This document shows positions 33,534 through 45,422 of a stretch of DNA of 64,000 nucleotides, piece after piece. The translations under genes and the position numbers were made by a program. How positions within the stretch are numbered: position 1 is the stretch's first letter; each line of letters starts with the position of its first letter. The stretch is from Hyaloscypha bicolor E (lineage: Eukaryota > Ascomycota > Leotiomycetes > Helotiales > Hyaloscyphaceae), in NCBI RefSeq assembly GCF_002865645.1, contig NW_020194638.1, forward strand, positions 1,791,974 through 1,855,973, read 5' to 3'. Under the pieces are notes generated by a model. It was not told the DNA's origin. It made no database searches and worked only from the letters and a program-made list of their open reading frames with translations.

Positions 33534-34220
33534 ATGTTCCCTCAACGAACGATGCTACGTACTTCTCAGCGCTTTGCTTCTCAGCTACGCTCACCAGCGG
33601 TGCGCACGCCTTTCCAACGACGATTCGCAAGCACCGAGAGCTCTGGATTTGTTGGTGCCGAGGACAATGCTTTCAACCGCGAGAGAAAGGCAGTAAAGGA
33701 CCATGCCGCTGCTACAAGTGGTGGGTAATCACGGAAGATCTGGGGTGCTTTACTTCACAAGCTGACTTGAAATACAGATCTCTGGCGCAAGTTGTCAATC
33801 TAGTAAGGAGCCGTCGAAGAGGGCTTTTGGAGCAGGAACAAGCGGAAGAAGGCTGACTGCTGCAGCGTTACGATTCCTTGCTTGATCATTGCCGGTGTCA
33901 ATGCCTACAACCTGTGGAATGAGCATTGGGCACATTGGGCGCACATGGAGCCGTTGGAAGAGAGACCTGAGTACCCTTACCAGAACATCCGAACAAAGAA
34001 CTACTTCTGGGGTGATGGAGATAAAGTAAGTTAATCAAACACCCTCTCAAAAATTGGTAGTAACTTCTCTCGTTCCAGACCTTGTTGTGAGTACTTGCTT
34101 GCCCCTGGATGAAGATCCCTCACCCCGATGGTGACCAGGGGAGGAGTCAGCAACTTTAACCATGCTAATTGATTGAGCAGCTGGAATGACAAAGTCAATC
34201 ATCACAAGAAGGATGAATAA
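33534..34220 (+). CDS. COX13: Cytochrome c oxidase subunit 6A (Cox13)
   Basis: Five exons, 33534-33720, 33778-33802, 33866-34025, 34079-34086 and 34181-34220, encode 139 aa. Exon 4 is only 8 nt and exon 2 is 25 nt; all phases join. An Arg/Ser/Gln-rich mitochondrial presequence comes first (RTSQRFASQLRSP). The mature part has DLWRKLSIYVTIPCLIIAGV, a single membrane segment, then NAYNLWNEHWAHW, PLEERPEYPYQNIRTKNY and FWGDGDKTLFWNDKVNHH. It is a regulatory nuclear-encoded subunit of respiratory complex IV in the inner membrane. COX13 next to APN2 is conserved across many ascomycete MAT loci. Confidence 0.95.
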
Positions 34221-34685
34221 GGAATTGAATTATCAGTGCAGTGAAGACAGGGCATGGGTGCATCGGGCTCCAGCTGGTGGTTGGAGATAGACAGGCTGTA
34301 CATTCTCCTTGAGTCCTAGCAATATCAGACATTGAAAATCTTGCGGCATTAATCTACCTGCCGTATGAAACGGCTAGGAAGATCGGGAATTGAGAGTTTT
34401 GAGTTTTGTGATGAAGCTCGTTGCATAGAGTGCTAAAACTGGTAGCTCAGTGCACAACAAGGTGGGGGCCATAGTCTGCTTATGCTCATTGCTTTTCTAC
34501 AAAAACGGTTGAGGCAGGCGGTATCGACCCACATAATCAGGTGGGCTGATACAAGACATCAGTCTCGAACAGGTCTTCTTTGAAACAAGCATTCGAAATT
34601 TATAATCGAGCACAAAAATGTGTATGTTATGGGCAGCAAATTATACATTCCTTTTAACATCTCATCGTGGATATCATATCTTAAT
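34221..34685. other. Convergent spacer COX13 / APC5
   Basis: 465 bp of 3' flanking sequence between convergent genes. I see no gene, RNA or repeat. Confidence 0.5.
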
Positions 34686-37119
34686 CTAAGCAACCAGTGC
34701 GGCCTCTTTCTTCAAGTCCAGGTAGGCACTTGCATAATCATTTGCCAATACCTTTTCCCCCACAACTCTCATTATTGTTGCTTTCTTCGCCATCATCTCA
34801 CACTGCCCCTTGATATCTTCAAGAACGGAATATTCGTTGAAAGCCCTGTCAATGAACTCCAAACAACTTGTTAGGTTCTGCTTTCTCTTCAGGCTATCCT
34901 TGGCTTGCCCCGCCATACCCATGTATGCATTGACGAGGAAGGAATAGAGTTGGGCATTCAAGGAGCAATTTTCGCATTGCAAGGCCCGCGGTAAGATTGA
35001 GATCAAAATTTGGGCTGAGGCCTGAAACTCGGACAGCGATGTCAAGATGTTGGCAATCACGGCCATCGCACCCCATAGAGCCGGGATAAGTCTTGCTCGC
35101 CACGCTATGCTAGCAGCTCGAACGGCAACAGAGAAGCCCTTTTGTGGGCGTCCGCATTTTTCTTGCAGTAATGCTTTCATGGTCAGGAGTTTGATTCTCA
35201 AGTTGATGTCGTCTCCATCTTCCTTCATTGCAGTAGCGAGCTGCTCAATCTTGGTCATTGCACGACCGTAATCTGTTCGTCGGATGAGATAGTCGATATG
35301 AAGAGAGTTAATCTCAAAAGACAGGTCTGGGTCAGAGTCAGCTCCGTTGGACTGGAGAAGCTGTGATAACAATTGATCCGCGCCATCCAGGTTATTTCTG
35401 TGAAGATCGCGCTTCAGACGAAGAATGCCTCGGTACTTTAGCCAATACTGGTTAGTTTTCCACGATCGTAGGGAGTTCACATCCAAACTCTCCATCTTTT
35501 CCATGGCTTCGTCGTAACATCCCTTCTCAGTAAGCAGATGGGCAATTCGACCTGTAAATCTCAAGGTGTCGTCGAAGAGGGCATAACGGGCATGGCAGCT
35601 CAAAAAAACGTCGCAATGCTGCCTCGATAAGTTGGTAACTCCCAACCGTGCCCATAACGCAGAGTACATTGCCACCTGTGGGCCCATCATGCTCTTCATG
35701 TTCTTGTCTACTATGAGATGCGAGCTTTTCAAGATATTCTCAAAAATGGTCGCAACACTTTCGCCATTGGACATGCCCAACTTTGCCTCACTAAGAAGCG
35801 AAGAGCTCCAGAGTGTCCACATCCCAGTCTCCTTGGCCTTTATTCGAAGAAATGCTAGTCCTTCTCGTTCTACACCAAGCATATTCGTTGACTCGGTGCC
35901 TTTGATAATATTGGGGTGAGCCTTGCCAAAATGATACATCCAGTTGAGGGCGAAATTCAGACAAGGGTTATCCTTATTTTCCCTGGCAGTGGAAATAGTT
36001 TCTAGCATGGCAGCTACAGCCTCGTCGTAACAGCCGAAATCTGCTTGAAGGACGGCTAAGTTCATAAGAGCGTATTGGTAAAAGAGGCGGTCTCTATTTT
36101 GCATGGTATAGTCGAAGTACCGATGAAGGTTGTCAAAAGATGTGGGATAGTCGCCAGATCTCCAGGAGTCAAGAAAGCTGTTAAGTATCAGCCAGTGATC
36201 TGATAATTAGAATTACGGGACTTAGATGCTTACTTGAGATAATGAGCCAAGCTTGGAACCATGATGCTCTCGTCAAGAATACTTTTAAACTTGTCCTTCA
36301 CCTCCATCGGTATTCTACTACCAATTTCTGAACGACGCCGTCAGCTTACGACCTATGTGATATGGCGATGGACTCACTTTGCATTTGCTCCACCTGAAAT
36401 TCCAAAAGCTTCTCAATCTCATCAGAGCTGACACAGCCCTCATCCGTATCTTCCAGGCTCAACCCACCATATGCAACAAGCTCCAGCATTTCGGTCGCCC
36501 CCATTCCCCATTCTTCCTCCCCATCAGCCAAAGCACTGTCTCCAGTCCATCTCCCGAGGGCTCCATGCCTCCTAGACCAGTATGTTTTCGAGGCCTCTCG
36601 CCATTTTCTAAATGCAGTCCATAGAGCCAAGGCATCACCAAACCTCAGACGCTCAAACTCGACTTTGGACCTCCGTACGAAGCTTCCAAAGGGCGATGAG
36701 CGAGACAACATAATCATATCCTCTGATGGAGGAGGTATGCCCATCTCGCCATCTTTTTTCAAGTCGTCTCGACTCTTCGCAAGCAGATTCGTCCGTCGTG
36801 CAAAGAACACATGTAAAGCGTCCAAGCTATCAATGTCCCATATCTTTTTGAGGAAATGGTCCCATAGTGACCGGCCAGGGAGTCCAGAGGCTGCAGGGTG
36901 GACAGCCAGCACGGTTTCGAAAGCTTTGAGATCGAGAAGGAAGGGCAGAGACTGCAACGAGGCCAGGTCTCTGGGTTGTGATTTCAAATTGTTCGGAAGT
37001 AGCTGGTTGAGGATAAAGGACAGGATCGGTATCGTGGAGGAGGTAGGCACAATTGCATCAGTGTACAGCTCGACGAGAGCCAAGAGGCCGATTTTCGAAG
37101 GCGTTAGAAAGCGGGTCAT
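34686..37119 (-). CDS. APC5: Anaphase-promoting complex subunit 5
   Basis: Exons 37119-36378, 36327-36234 and 36177-34686 encode 775 aa with phases 1 and 2 that join. The N-terminus is MTRFLTPSKIGLLALVELY. The family signature spans the last intron: LAHYLNFLDSWRSGDYP, then FDNLHRYFDYTMQNRDR and FYQYALMNLAVLQADFG. This is the Apc5 region that begins the TPR-like helical repeats covering the C-terminal half. The protein is a scaffold subunit of the APC/C ubiquitin ligase, which drives anaphase and exit from mitosis (family knowledge). It is part of the usual APN2-COX13-APC5 MAT flank. Confidence 0.93.
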
Positions 37120-37933
37120 GGCGGCTGTCTGTCATGTCTGTTCCCGACTAGATAGAGAGTGTCTCCATTCTCAAACGGGGGGCGGGCTGGACAATGGACA
37201 TCGTTTTCGAGGGAGTCTGCATTTGGAAGTCGCGTCCAGACGCGACTGCTTGACCAGGCCCCACCAAAAAGCCACCCAACTCCACCCCTCAGATGATTAC
37301 AGTATTGATGTTGGCTCAACACACGCAGGCAGAGATTTATCGCAGAGTATTGCTACAATTTCCGAATTGCTATTATTTATGAACAATCTTGTGTCTGCTG
37401 CTGAAACAAGCGCTCTTCTACAGCATTTTCCTCAGCAATGATTCACATCCTCTGCCTCCCTGGGCGTGCAAATGCAACCACTCTCCTTTCCTTACCTTCT
37501 CCAGATTGCTTTACCCCAACATCTCAGTAAGCACAACTCTCCGAACGCCAAACTGTTATCTTCGACCAAGCACCACATCCTAGTTTCTTCAACATGTGTA
37601 CCAAAACCGTCGAAAGACCTGCCAGATGCGGATGCATTTCGAGCACACAATGTTGCAGCAATCCCCGACACTTGAGGAGAATGGGGTGATTCTTCTCAAC
37701 CAGGGTTGCAGCAAACACCCTTGTCCTCGAAAGCGGAGGACGACATGGAGATTTGAGAAATGGCCATCCTGCGAATACTGCTTTAGAAAGGCCGCTTCGG
37801 GCCACAACAACATCCATGTACTTGGTTGAGTTGCAGGTTTTGCTATGAGCTGTGTGTTCCATACGCACCACCAGCACATAATCCGAATCGTCAGGCAACC
37901 CTTCATTGCTTCTGGTTTGTAAATAGCTTGCAA
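37120..37933. other. Spacer between APC5 start and CIA30 3' end
   Basis: 814 bp. It contains the APC5 promoter side and the CIA30 3' flank, both on the minus strand. The open frames here are short, overlap on both strands and show no family motif. Confidence 0.5.
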
Positions 37934-38802
37934 TCACGGCCGGTCTTTCCTGTCCTTCTCCTCGTTCCATCGTATCTTCGCACCATGCTTGCTCTTCAAT
38001 TGCCCCTCTTCAACCCTATCATCCTCCTTCAGGAACTCTTCTCCTAGTTCATTTGTGGCCCATATCCTCTCCACACAGAGCTCGAAATCTCCCGGAATCC
38101 GATCAATCAAACCAATACCCACGGTTCTGACCTTCTGCCTCAACAACTCCGTCTGCGGCTCCACCACAATGCCGTGATTCGTTCTCACAAACTCATTCCA
38201 CTTGATCAACACCGTCTCCCATTCGCCCGGCCTCCGTGCATACAATCTGTGCTGGTGTAGATCCGTGGGCACGATACTTTCCGTTTGCACATTAACGAAG
38301 TACTTCCTCCCATCACTCTTGATTCGTAATGCCAGAAAGGCATAAGGGTCTATGTCCCATAATGATTTCCCAAATATTGTGGGCGGTCTATCTTTTGTTC
38401 GCCATGCAGCATAGCCCGTTCGTTGTATGTGTGGCTTGTTGACTGGAAGCTCAATTGATATGCTGCCGTGGAATCTGGCGTGTCCGTATTTGCTTTCGGA
38501 TGGGGATGGTTGGAGTGATGTGGTTGGAGGTATCCAATCCAGATTTGCTCGAGAGAAACCGCCCACATCAGCATCTGACATGAGTTTGCATGCTTGTATG
38601 GAATCGGGATCATGGAAAGCTGTCAGGACGTAAGGTTTCGTGGCATGTCGGGTGCCTTCTGCTTTCAAAGCTGCAAGACCTCGGTCAGTCTGTATTCAGA
38701 TGAGGAGGAGCTTGGTTGCAAACCAATCACGGATAATCGTTTGAACTCATCAATGCTTCGGCCAATAAAGCCTCGTGCTAGGAGACTCGGAGTTATTCTC
38801 AT
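37934..38802 (-). CDS. CIA30: Complex I intermediate-associated protein 30 (NDUFAF1-like)
   Basis: Exons 38802-38724 and 38670-37934 encode 271 aa. The N-terminus MRITPSLLARGFIGRSIDEF joins to ALKAEGTRHATKPYVLTAF across the intron. The CIA30 fold is recognisable at about residues 40-240: CKLMSDADVGGFSRANLDW, ARFHGSISIEL, GYAAWRTKDRP, FLALRIKSDGRKYFVNVQTE, GEWETVLIKWNEFVRTNHG and VGIGLIDRIPGDFELCVERI. It is a mitochondrial assembly factor for respiratory complex I. CIA30 is a known MAT-neighbourhood gene, which supports synteny. Confidence 0.93.
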
Positions 38803-40853
38803 CGTAGGCTGGCCGTGCTTTTCTTCCTCCCAGTCAGCGTTGGTATAACAAACTTCAAAAAGTCAACAAAGGTATCGTCATTACATGAACTCGGGACTCC
38901 CCGTTCAATGCCGATCTAGTACTGTACCCTTGTCAGCTCCCGAATTGGTCTAGCGGGCACGGACGTATTGTGAAATCATGAAAACTTCGGAGCACCTTCC
39001 ATCTCTGATACTTTTCCCCCTCGCAATCTTCTAGCATCTTTCGCACAAAAGGGTTCCAAGAAGTCTCACCCATAAGCTGTTCCCATCAAAGGATCAAGAA
39101 GGGCCGATGGACGATTTGACAAGACAAGTAGTCGAGTCTCGTTATGACGTTGGCAAGTCACCAACATCACCAACTTTATCCGCGTTCCAGAGTCCCTTGC
39201 TCTGAAACCAGGTCCTTCCTATCACTGCAGAATGTAGAAAGTAGAAAGAAGCATTGTTTGAGATTCTTATGAAGAAAATGTCACATGAGATCTACCTGGA
39301 GGAAGTGGAATGGTCCTCACGTGCTCGTCTAGAGGTAGATCATCGAAGCGAAGCCCCTATTCCTAAAAGTTGACATCAAGTGAACCAAGATGAAAAAAGT
39401 AAAGAGGCTTTTAAGACGTCCACTCAGTCTGCAGCTTCTGGTATAGATATATACCTCATACAGTCCTCTGACCTGTTCAAACCTGGTCAAGGAACTAGTG
39501 CACATAAAGACCAAAAGAAATTTGTGGTCTGTCCAAGATAAGACAAGGAAAGAAAGCTGAGCTTGTCATACGAACTGGACTAGAGCTTGGCTGGGCGCTG
39601 GACTGTTATCAATGCAAGACAGTCTTATGCAAAGACTCACTGTGCAGATATTAAGAATTGCTCTGAAACTTTAGGAGTCAAGCACACCAGTGCTTTCTCA
39701 GACCTGTTCTCTTGCACCAACTCTGCACTGGACAGTGACCGTAACAATAAATAAGGGGCACGAATCTGGTGTAAACATATACAAATAGACCAAGCGGTCC
39801 AAAGAATTTACAAGTCAACATAGGCCTTGAGTTGGCACCCTCTGCTCTGGTCATTAAAGGCAACACAGCAGCAAAACCAGGCAGTATCGGCTACTCTGAA
39901 GAACATGTCGAGGCGCTCGCAGATGTCCAAGCACATTAGACGAATGTGGAGAGCAGGATTCAAAGTTTGCGTGGAATTTTTTGAAACATGGTGGCCCTGG
40001 GACGCCGTATTTGGTACTGCCCCCATTATATGCCAACTTCCAGCAGCCTTCCGAGTCTGGGGGGAGACATGGAAAGCTCTGCCACCACTTTATTATTCTC
40101 AGTCCCTTGTAGACTTGTGGAAGCCTAGTAGCGTGCACGCTTTGCTCTGCCATTTGGTTCGACTGATGAGAGAGAGTAACGATGAGGCGATGTGGTAGGT
40201 CTTTTAGGTATGGAGGTGTTTTGGAAGGTCGTGAACCATCAAATCTCATTGAAGTCTTGATAGTGGAAAGAATGACAGCTTGGGAAAGTGGCTTCCAGCC
40301 TCTATTACGTGTTAGTGCTTTGTTATTTATGTTGGGTCAAGAAGATTTGCATGCAGTTCTGGGTTGAGGTTGATGCGTTGCATAAGCACATCGCAGCACA
40401 ACATAGAAGTTCCACTCAACTCTCCTGCCTGTAAACTGTCATGCAAGGTCCCAAGGTCAGATTGGACGGGATTCCCAGTCATCCTTGATGTGAATGCTCC
40501 GCATCAGCTCGAACGCAGTCCCAGCACAGGTGGATGTTTTTAGATCATTCAAAACCGCCGCATCGGTCTCTGCGCCGAGCCAGACTTTCTGCTCCTTCCC
40601 AAAACAGGCCAAGTCCATCCTCAACAGGCGAGTCTAAGTGTTTGTTTGCATCGAGATCAAACACTCGAGCATAAATACTTCGATTTTCGCCCAGATTTCG
40701 AATCTTTCTTCCTTCAACTCTGTTCTTTCCCGCACCCACCAAGCACTCTCGACCCTCCGCACATCAATCCCCAGCACCATTTCCTCCATTTCCCATACAC
40801 ACTCATTACCAATCCACGCTTTATTCATTCAATCCAATCACTCGTCAAACAAC
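38803..40853. other. 2-kb intergenic region, no gene recognised
   Basis: It lies between the CIA30 start (minus) and the RRM-protein start (plus), so it should hold both promoters. Pyrimidine-rich leader-like sequence occupies about 40,650-40,850. Several small frames occur, the longest about 130 codons, on overlapping opposite strands and without recognisable motifs. Confidence 0.5.
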
Positions 40854-43800
40854 ATGACTTCGCCAACTGCTACTCCTTCCGCAGCATCCTCCAAGGTCTT
40901 CGGCGCCAGCCCAGCTTCTTTCGTCAAGCCATCGCCTGCCAGCACCTTTAGTGACAGCACTACCAGCGATGCCGGTGGTTATCCCAAGACTCCTGGTCGC
41001 GAGAACGATGGTACGTATCTTGAGATCCCTCTCTTGATCATGCTTTTCATACAGTAGTACTGTTGCTCCTCTCCCTCAATACGGTCATTCGCACTTTCGA
41101 TTCATCTTCATCGTTGCTTTCGCACGCACCCCCTGCCTTCCACTTTCCCTCTGGTAACAAGTGCATACCATCTTCATGTTTACATCACAACACTCTCTTT
41201 TCATCACATGACCATCCAACCCATACATAAATCACATGACCTCCATTCCCTTTCATCACAAGACTTCACTGCATCTCAAGACTTCACTGCATCTCAAGAC
41301 TTCACTGCATCTCAAGACTTCACTGCATCTCAAGACTTCACTGCATCTCAAGAGACTTCACTGCATCTCAAGACTTCACTGCATCTCAAGACTTCACTGC
41401 ATCTCAAGACTTCACTGCATCTCAAGACTTCACTGCATCATCACAAGGCCTTTCAATCCACCACGGTGTGTATCTTGCAAGCGCATCAATTATACATTCA
41501 AACCGTTGGGACTTCCGACTCCTGATCTTTCCGAGACTGTCTTTCCACACCACATCTCCGCCTGCCCACAACACCAAACTTGGTGGACAATATCCAACAT
41601 GTCTGATTCTCCCTCCCCTCGTCCTGTTTATCCCCTGCTTGAGGATTCCAATTTTTTGGCCATGAAACTTATCAACATTATCTATTGGTTGTTTAATTGA
41701 GAGCAAGTTTGGATGGCAACAGGGAGAGGCACATGAAGCGTTATTCTATCATACATTTCATTCCTCAGGAATTTCCGTCTTCAGCCACAGTTGTTGACAA
41801 AACCACCAACGTGCCAAGTTGCCCCTGCTCCTTCTCCCGCTATCAATTCTATTCAGCCCGCACCTCACTTTTCTGTTGCTTCCGAGGAGTTTCTTCTGGA
41901 GTGCATCTGATCTCAGGCTAATTTTTTCTTTCCAGAAGGCGTCTTTTTAGGCTCTGTTGCTAAGCTGTCCATCAATGATGGAAACTCAAGCACGATCGAG
42001 CGTTACTCTCCTCCGTTCGTCCGCAAGGGGGTTCAGGCCAGTGTTGAGGACCCGTTCACCACCACTTCTCGTGGCTCCCCCCAGGCCACCCCGACTGGTC
42101 CGAAGTCCAAGGGTCGTGCTGCCAAGAGCGACAACTGGCGATCTGGATCAAGCTCCGGCTCCAGCGCAGGACGATCTTCCCCATCGCCATCTCGCTACCT
42201 TGTGAGCAAGCGTGGCCTTGATATATTCGTCAAGAAATATGAGTCCGAAGATGACGAAACCGAGTTCTACCAGCAAGTCGCTGTCGCTGCTGATGCTTCC
42301 CGGGCCCAATCACTCTTTCCCCCAGCTTGCTGTGTCTTCGTTGCTAAGTAAGTTCACCTCTAATCACACTTCGCTTTCGCTTTCGCTTTCGCGCTGACAT
42401 CCTTGGAAGTCTTCTTCAATCCGAGACCGATGAGTCGCTTGAAGTTGCAGTCACTCAGGTCTTCCGTGAGTTCGGTTCTGTCTGGGTCAAGATCCGACGT
42501 GATGGCAAACAGATGCCTTTCGCATTCTGTCAATACCGTGTAAGTCATCTCTGCCTACCCTTCTTCCCAGTGACCCGTTCTCATCACATGTTAGGAGCCT
42601 GAGCATGCCGAGCGTGCGATCCGTGATGCTCGCGGCCGCCTCATCAATGGTCGTCCTTGCCGCGTCGAGAAGGCAAAGGCTCATCGTAAGTTATTCCTCT
42701 CACCATCAGGCGTCACGAGAGCTGACATCTGCCAGGACTATTTTTTGTTGAGCGCAAGTATGGCGCTGCCGTCACCCCGGACGAGGTCGCTCACTTGCTC
42801 CGTGGATTTGGTCAACTAGACTTCATTCGGCTCGCAACCCCGGTTGAACTCGCTCAGATGAACCTCAATGAGGGAGTCCTAGTTCAATTCAAGATGTATG
42901 ATGATGGACAAACTGCCCTTCAGGTAAGTAGTTCTCTGCCCCACAGCTGTTGAGGATCGAGGCTAATTCCTCAGGCATACCGCAACCACCATGCCTACAA
43001 GATGCAATCTATGGCCAACATGTGCTCTCCCACCCGCTCTACTCTTGTAGGTCAATCAAACTCGGTGTTGCGTCGGTATCTTGAAACCTACGAGGTCGAC
43101 AAGCGCTCGATATTCCTTGGCAACCTGCCAGCTGAAATCGGGGAGGTCGATCTTCATCGGGGTTTCGAGAAATACGGTGCCATTGCCAAGATCTCTCTTC
43201 ACAAGAATGAGTCCGTGGTCGATGGTAGGTCTTTCTTGGCTTTTTCAAAGAATATTTGCTAACTTTCAGCAGCTACTCAAAAGCACTGTTTCGCTTTCAT
43301 CGAGTTCAAGATGGATTCTTCGGTTCGCCAAGCTGTAGATGAGATGGTAAGTGAATTCATCGTCAGAAAACTGTGTCCTAACATGTGAATAGAACCAATC
43401 GAACTTCAAGGGCAAGATCATCCGTGTCTGTCCAAAGGACACTGAGGGTGCCAAGTTGCATCGTAAGAAGAACCCAGGCTCAACACCTGCTGCCTCTTAC
43501 CAATCTCCGCCCCAACACTCGGTTCCTCAGCAGCCAGCCACTCCCCTGACTCATGCCCCAGGATATGGCTCCCCTTACGCCTATCCGTACGGTAGTCCGT
43601 ACTACTCTGCTGGCTACTTTGCCGATGCTCAAGGACAGCACTACCCCGCCTCTCCTTACGGTTATTCACCATTCTATGCTTACACGGGCAATCCGAGCTA
43701 CGCAGCTGGCACCTCCTCCACCACCGATGCTGCTAGCAGTCCCAATGGCCAATCTTACTACGGATACTATCCTCAGTTCCCATACTGGGGTTATTCTCCA

Positions 43801-43935
43801 ACTGCCCAGCAGCCGGCTTACTTCGCTCCATCGGTCAACCCAACTGTTACTGGCGGTGCCCAAGAGGATCGTTCGGCCACCCCAACCCCGACCGGACAAG
43901 CCTCCACTGCTGAGTCCTCAATGGAGTCCGAGTAA
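40854..43935 (+). CDS. RNA-binding protein with three RRM domains
   Basis: Eight exons, 40854-41010, 41936-42347, 42410-42539, 42595-42685, 42736-42923, 42975-43224, 43270-43346 and 43393-43935, encode 615 aa. The first intron is 925 bp, about fifteen times the usual size, and holds a tandem array. RRM1 covers about residues 184-262 (VFVANLLQ, MPFAFCQY). RRM2 is degenerate, about 264-335 (RLFFVERKYGAAVTPDEV, VLVQFKMYDDG). RRM3 covers about 370-450 (RSIFLGNLPAEIGEVDL, HCFAFIEF). The N-terminus is Ser/Thr/Pro-rich. The C-terminus (about 460-615) is low-complexity and rich in Pro, Tyr, Gly and Gln, suggesting an assembly-prone tail. It resembles fungal tandem-RRM proteins such as the Mug28 type, but I do not assign an orthologue. 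Exon 7 has a NAGNAG acceptor, so 43273 is an alternative start for that exon. Confidence 0.88.
41263..41439 (+). repeat. 18-bp tandem array inside intron 1 of the RRM gene
   Basis: Nine complete and nearly identical copies of ACTTCACTGCATCTCAAG run from 41263 to 41426, followed by a partial copy to 41439. A two-base AG insertion at 41353-41354 separates copies 5 and 6. The near-identity means recent expansion or homogenisation. Since 18 is divisible by three, the array is open in more than one frame, but the exon phases on both sides exclude it from the main coding sequence. Confidence 0.93.
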
Positions 43936-45422
43936 GTGCGCAATCTCCGAGCTTTGGCGGCTGACTTGCTCATCGCTCGTCTTCGTGTCTTCGAGAAGCG
44001 GAAATGGCATTACTTTGCACGATCATGTTTTCTTTTTCGTTGTCCAATGATACCCATCGAGCGTGTCTTCATAATGGTTCAGACGCCAGACATGCCCTTC
44101 ACCCCAGCGCCTTGTTGCTCCTCGCGTTGGATGATGATTCGTCACAGGATACACGGCTGGGATTTCTCGCCTCTGTACCAAAGATCATGTAGCGTAGCTG
44201 AGAATAATGACGAATGACTGCAAGGAAACCTCTCCGCGATCCATTGAATGCGATACTGAAATTCATCATCATGCAGAACAGTTTTACTTACCTTGGGTTA
44301 ACACCTCATCTCGTTAATCTTGCCATGCTTCGATCTCCCATTGTCGGCTTTCCTGGCATTTGAACTCGTGTTGATCCTTCAGCGAAAGGAATTAATGCAG
44401 GTATCCCTTCTCCATTGATCAGCGGTACGAATCGACTCCCTGGCCCAAAGAACAGCTTGACTCCAGAGCAGCTTCTCATATCACTTGATATATCCCTCGA
44501 AAGAGAATCAAGGAAGCCCGAGGAGGTGCCACCGGGGGTAAGGAACCGCTTGAATGTCAGGTCAAGCCAATGCCAAGTGGCTGCAACTTGTCTCGACTAG
44601 CTTTCCATTTCAGTTTAGATGGCTATATAAGTATATACATCCCCATCAAATCCATGCGCTCCACAAGTTTAGCCTTCTCGGATGCTTCACGCCCCGCCGC
44701 CAGGAGTGTTGAGCGCTGCGATTGGGTCTCCTTTTCCCCAGTTTCAAAAAGGACCCTGCCAGCCTGCGCTTGTGGTGCGTTGAAGCATAAATGTCTGTGC
44801 CCCCCTTCCGGGGAGAGTAGAAACCCTCGAGTGGAAGCTTCTCAAACAAAGAAGCACAAGCAGCAGAGGCTCTGACTGTTTGGTTCTGAGGAGCGGCTCC
44901 CGTGGCAGACGCCGTAACATAACATCCCACTCAGCACAGGGCAGGGCAGGGCAGGGCAGGGTGCTTGATGAGCGTGGTCACGAAAAGACTGCTGAGATAA
45001 GATATAGGGCGGAGTGGTGTGTGGAGCCAAGTTGATATCAAATATCAGATAATGCACGTAAAGATCGCAGAGTAGGGAGTTGCATTAATGGTAAAAGAGT
45101 TGATTAAAGCTAGCTAGAAAAGAACTCAGGTGAAGTGTGAGAACTCCAGAATATGGGTGCACAGAGCCTGACTAAGCACGGCGATCGCGCTATGCCTAAA
45201 CAAGTGATCTCACTGCAACATCAGACGAGATGAAGCGAAGAGGAGAGGAGAGGAGAGGAGAGAAAGAAAGGCTGCAGTTACTTGAAATTTGAAGCAAACC
45301 GCAAGCCAAGGAGCGGCCGCGGCGTCCACCCCACAACACCGACACCCCCAGTCGCTGACCCAAAGCTGGCCGATCAAACGCAATCCATACCGACACTTGC
45401 GCACGCCAGCAACAGCACCGCC
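43936..45422. other. Intergenic region with short tandem repeats
   Basis: 1.5 kb between the RRM gene and the Rgd1-like gene, both on the plus strand. It holds a (GGGCA)n run at about 44,936-44,961 and an (AGGAG)n run at about 45,239-45,262. The latter probably lies in the promoter or leader of the RhoGAP gene. No gene is recognised. Confidence 0.55.

Noticed and set aside
41208..41700. Repetitive peptides encoded by the 18-bp array
   Set aside because: Open in several frames only because the unit is a multiple of three. The flanking exons join in phase without it, so it is intronic.
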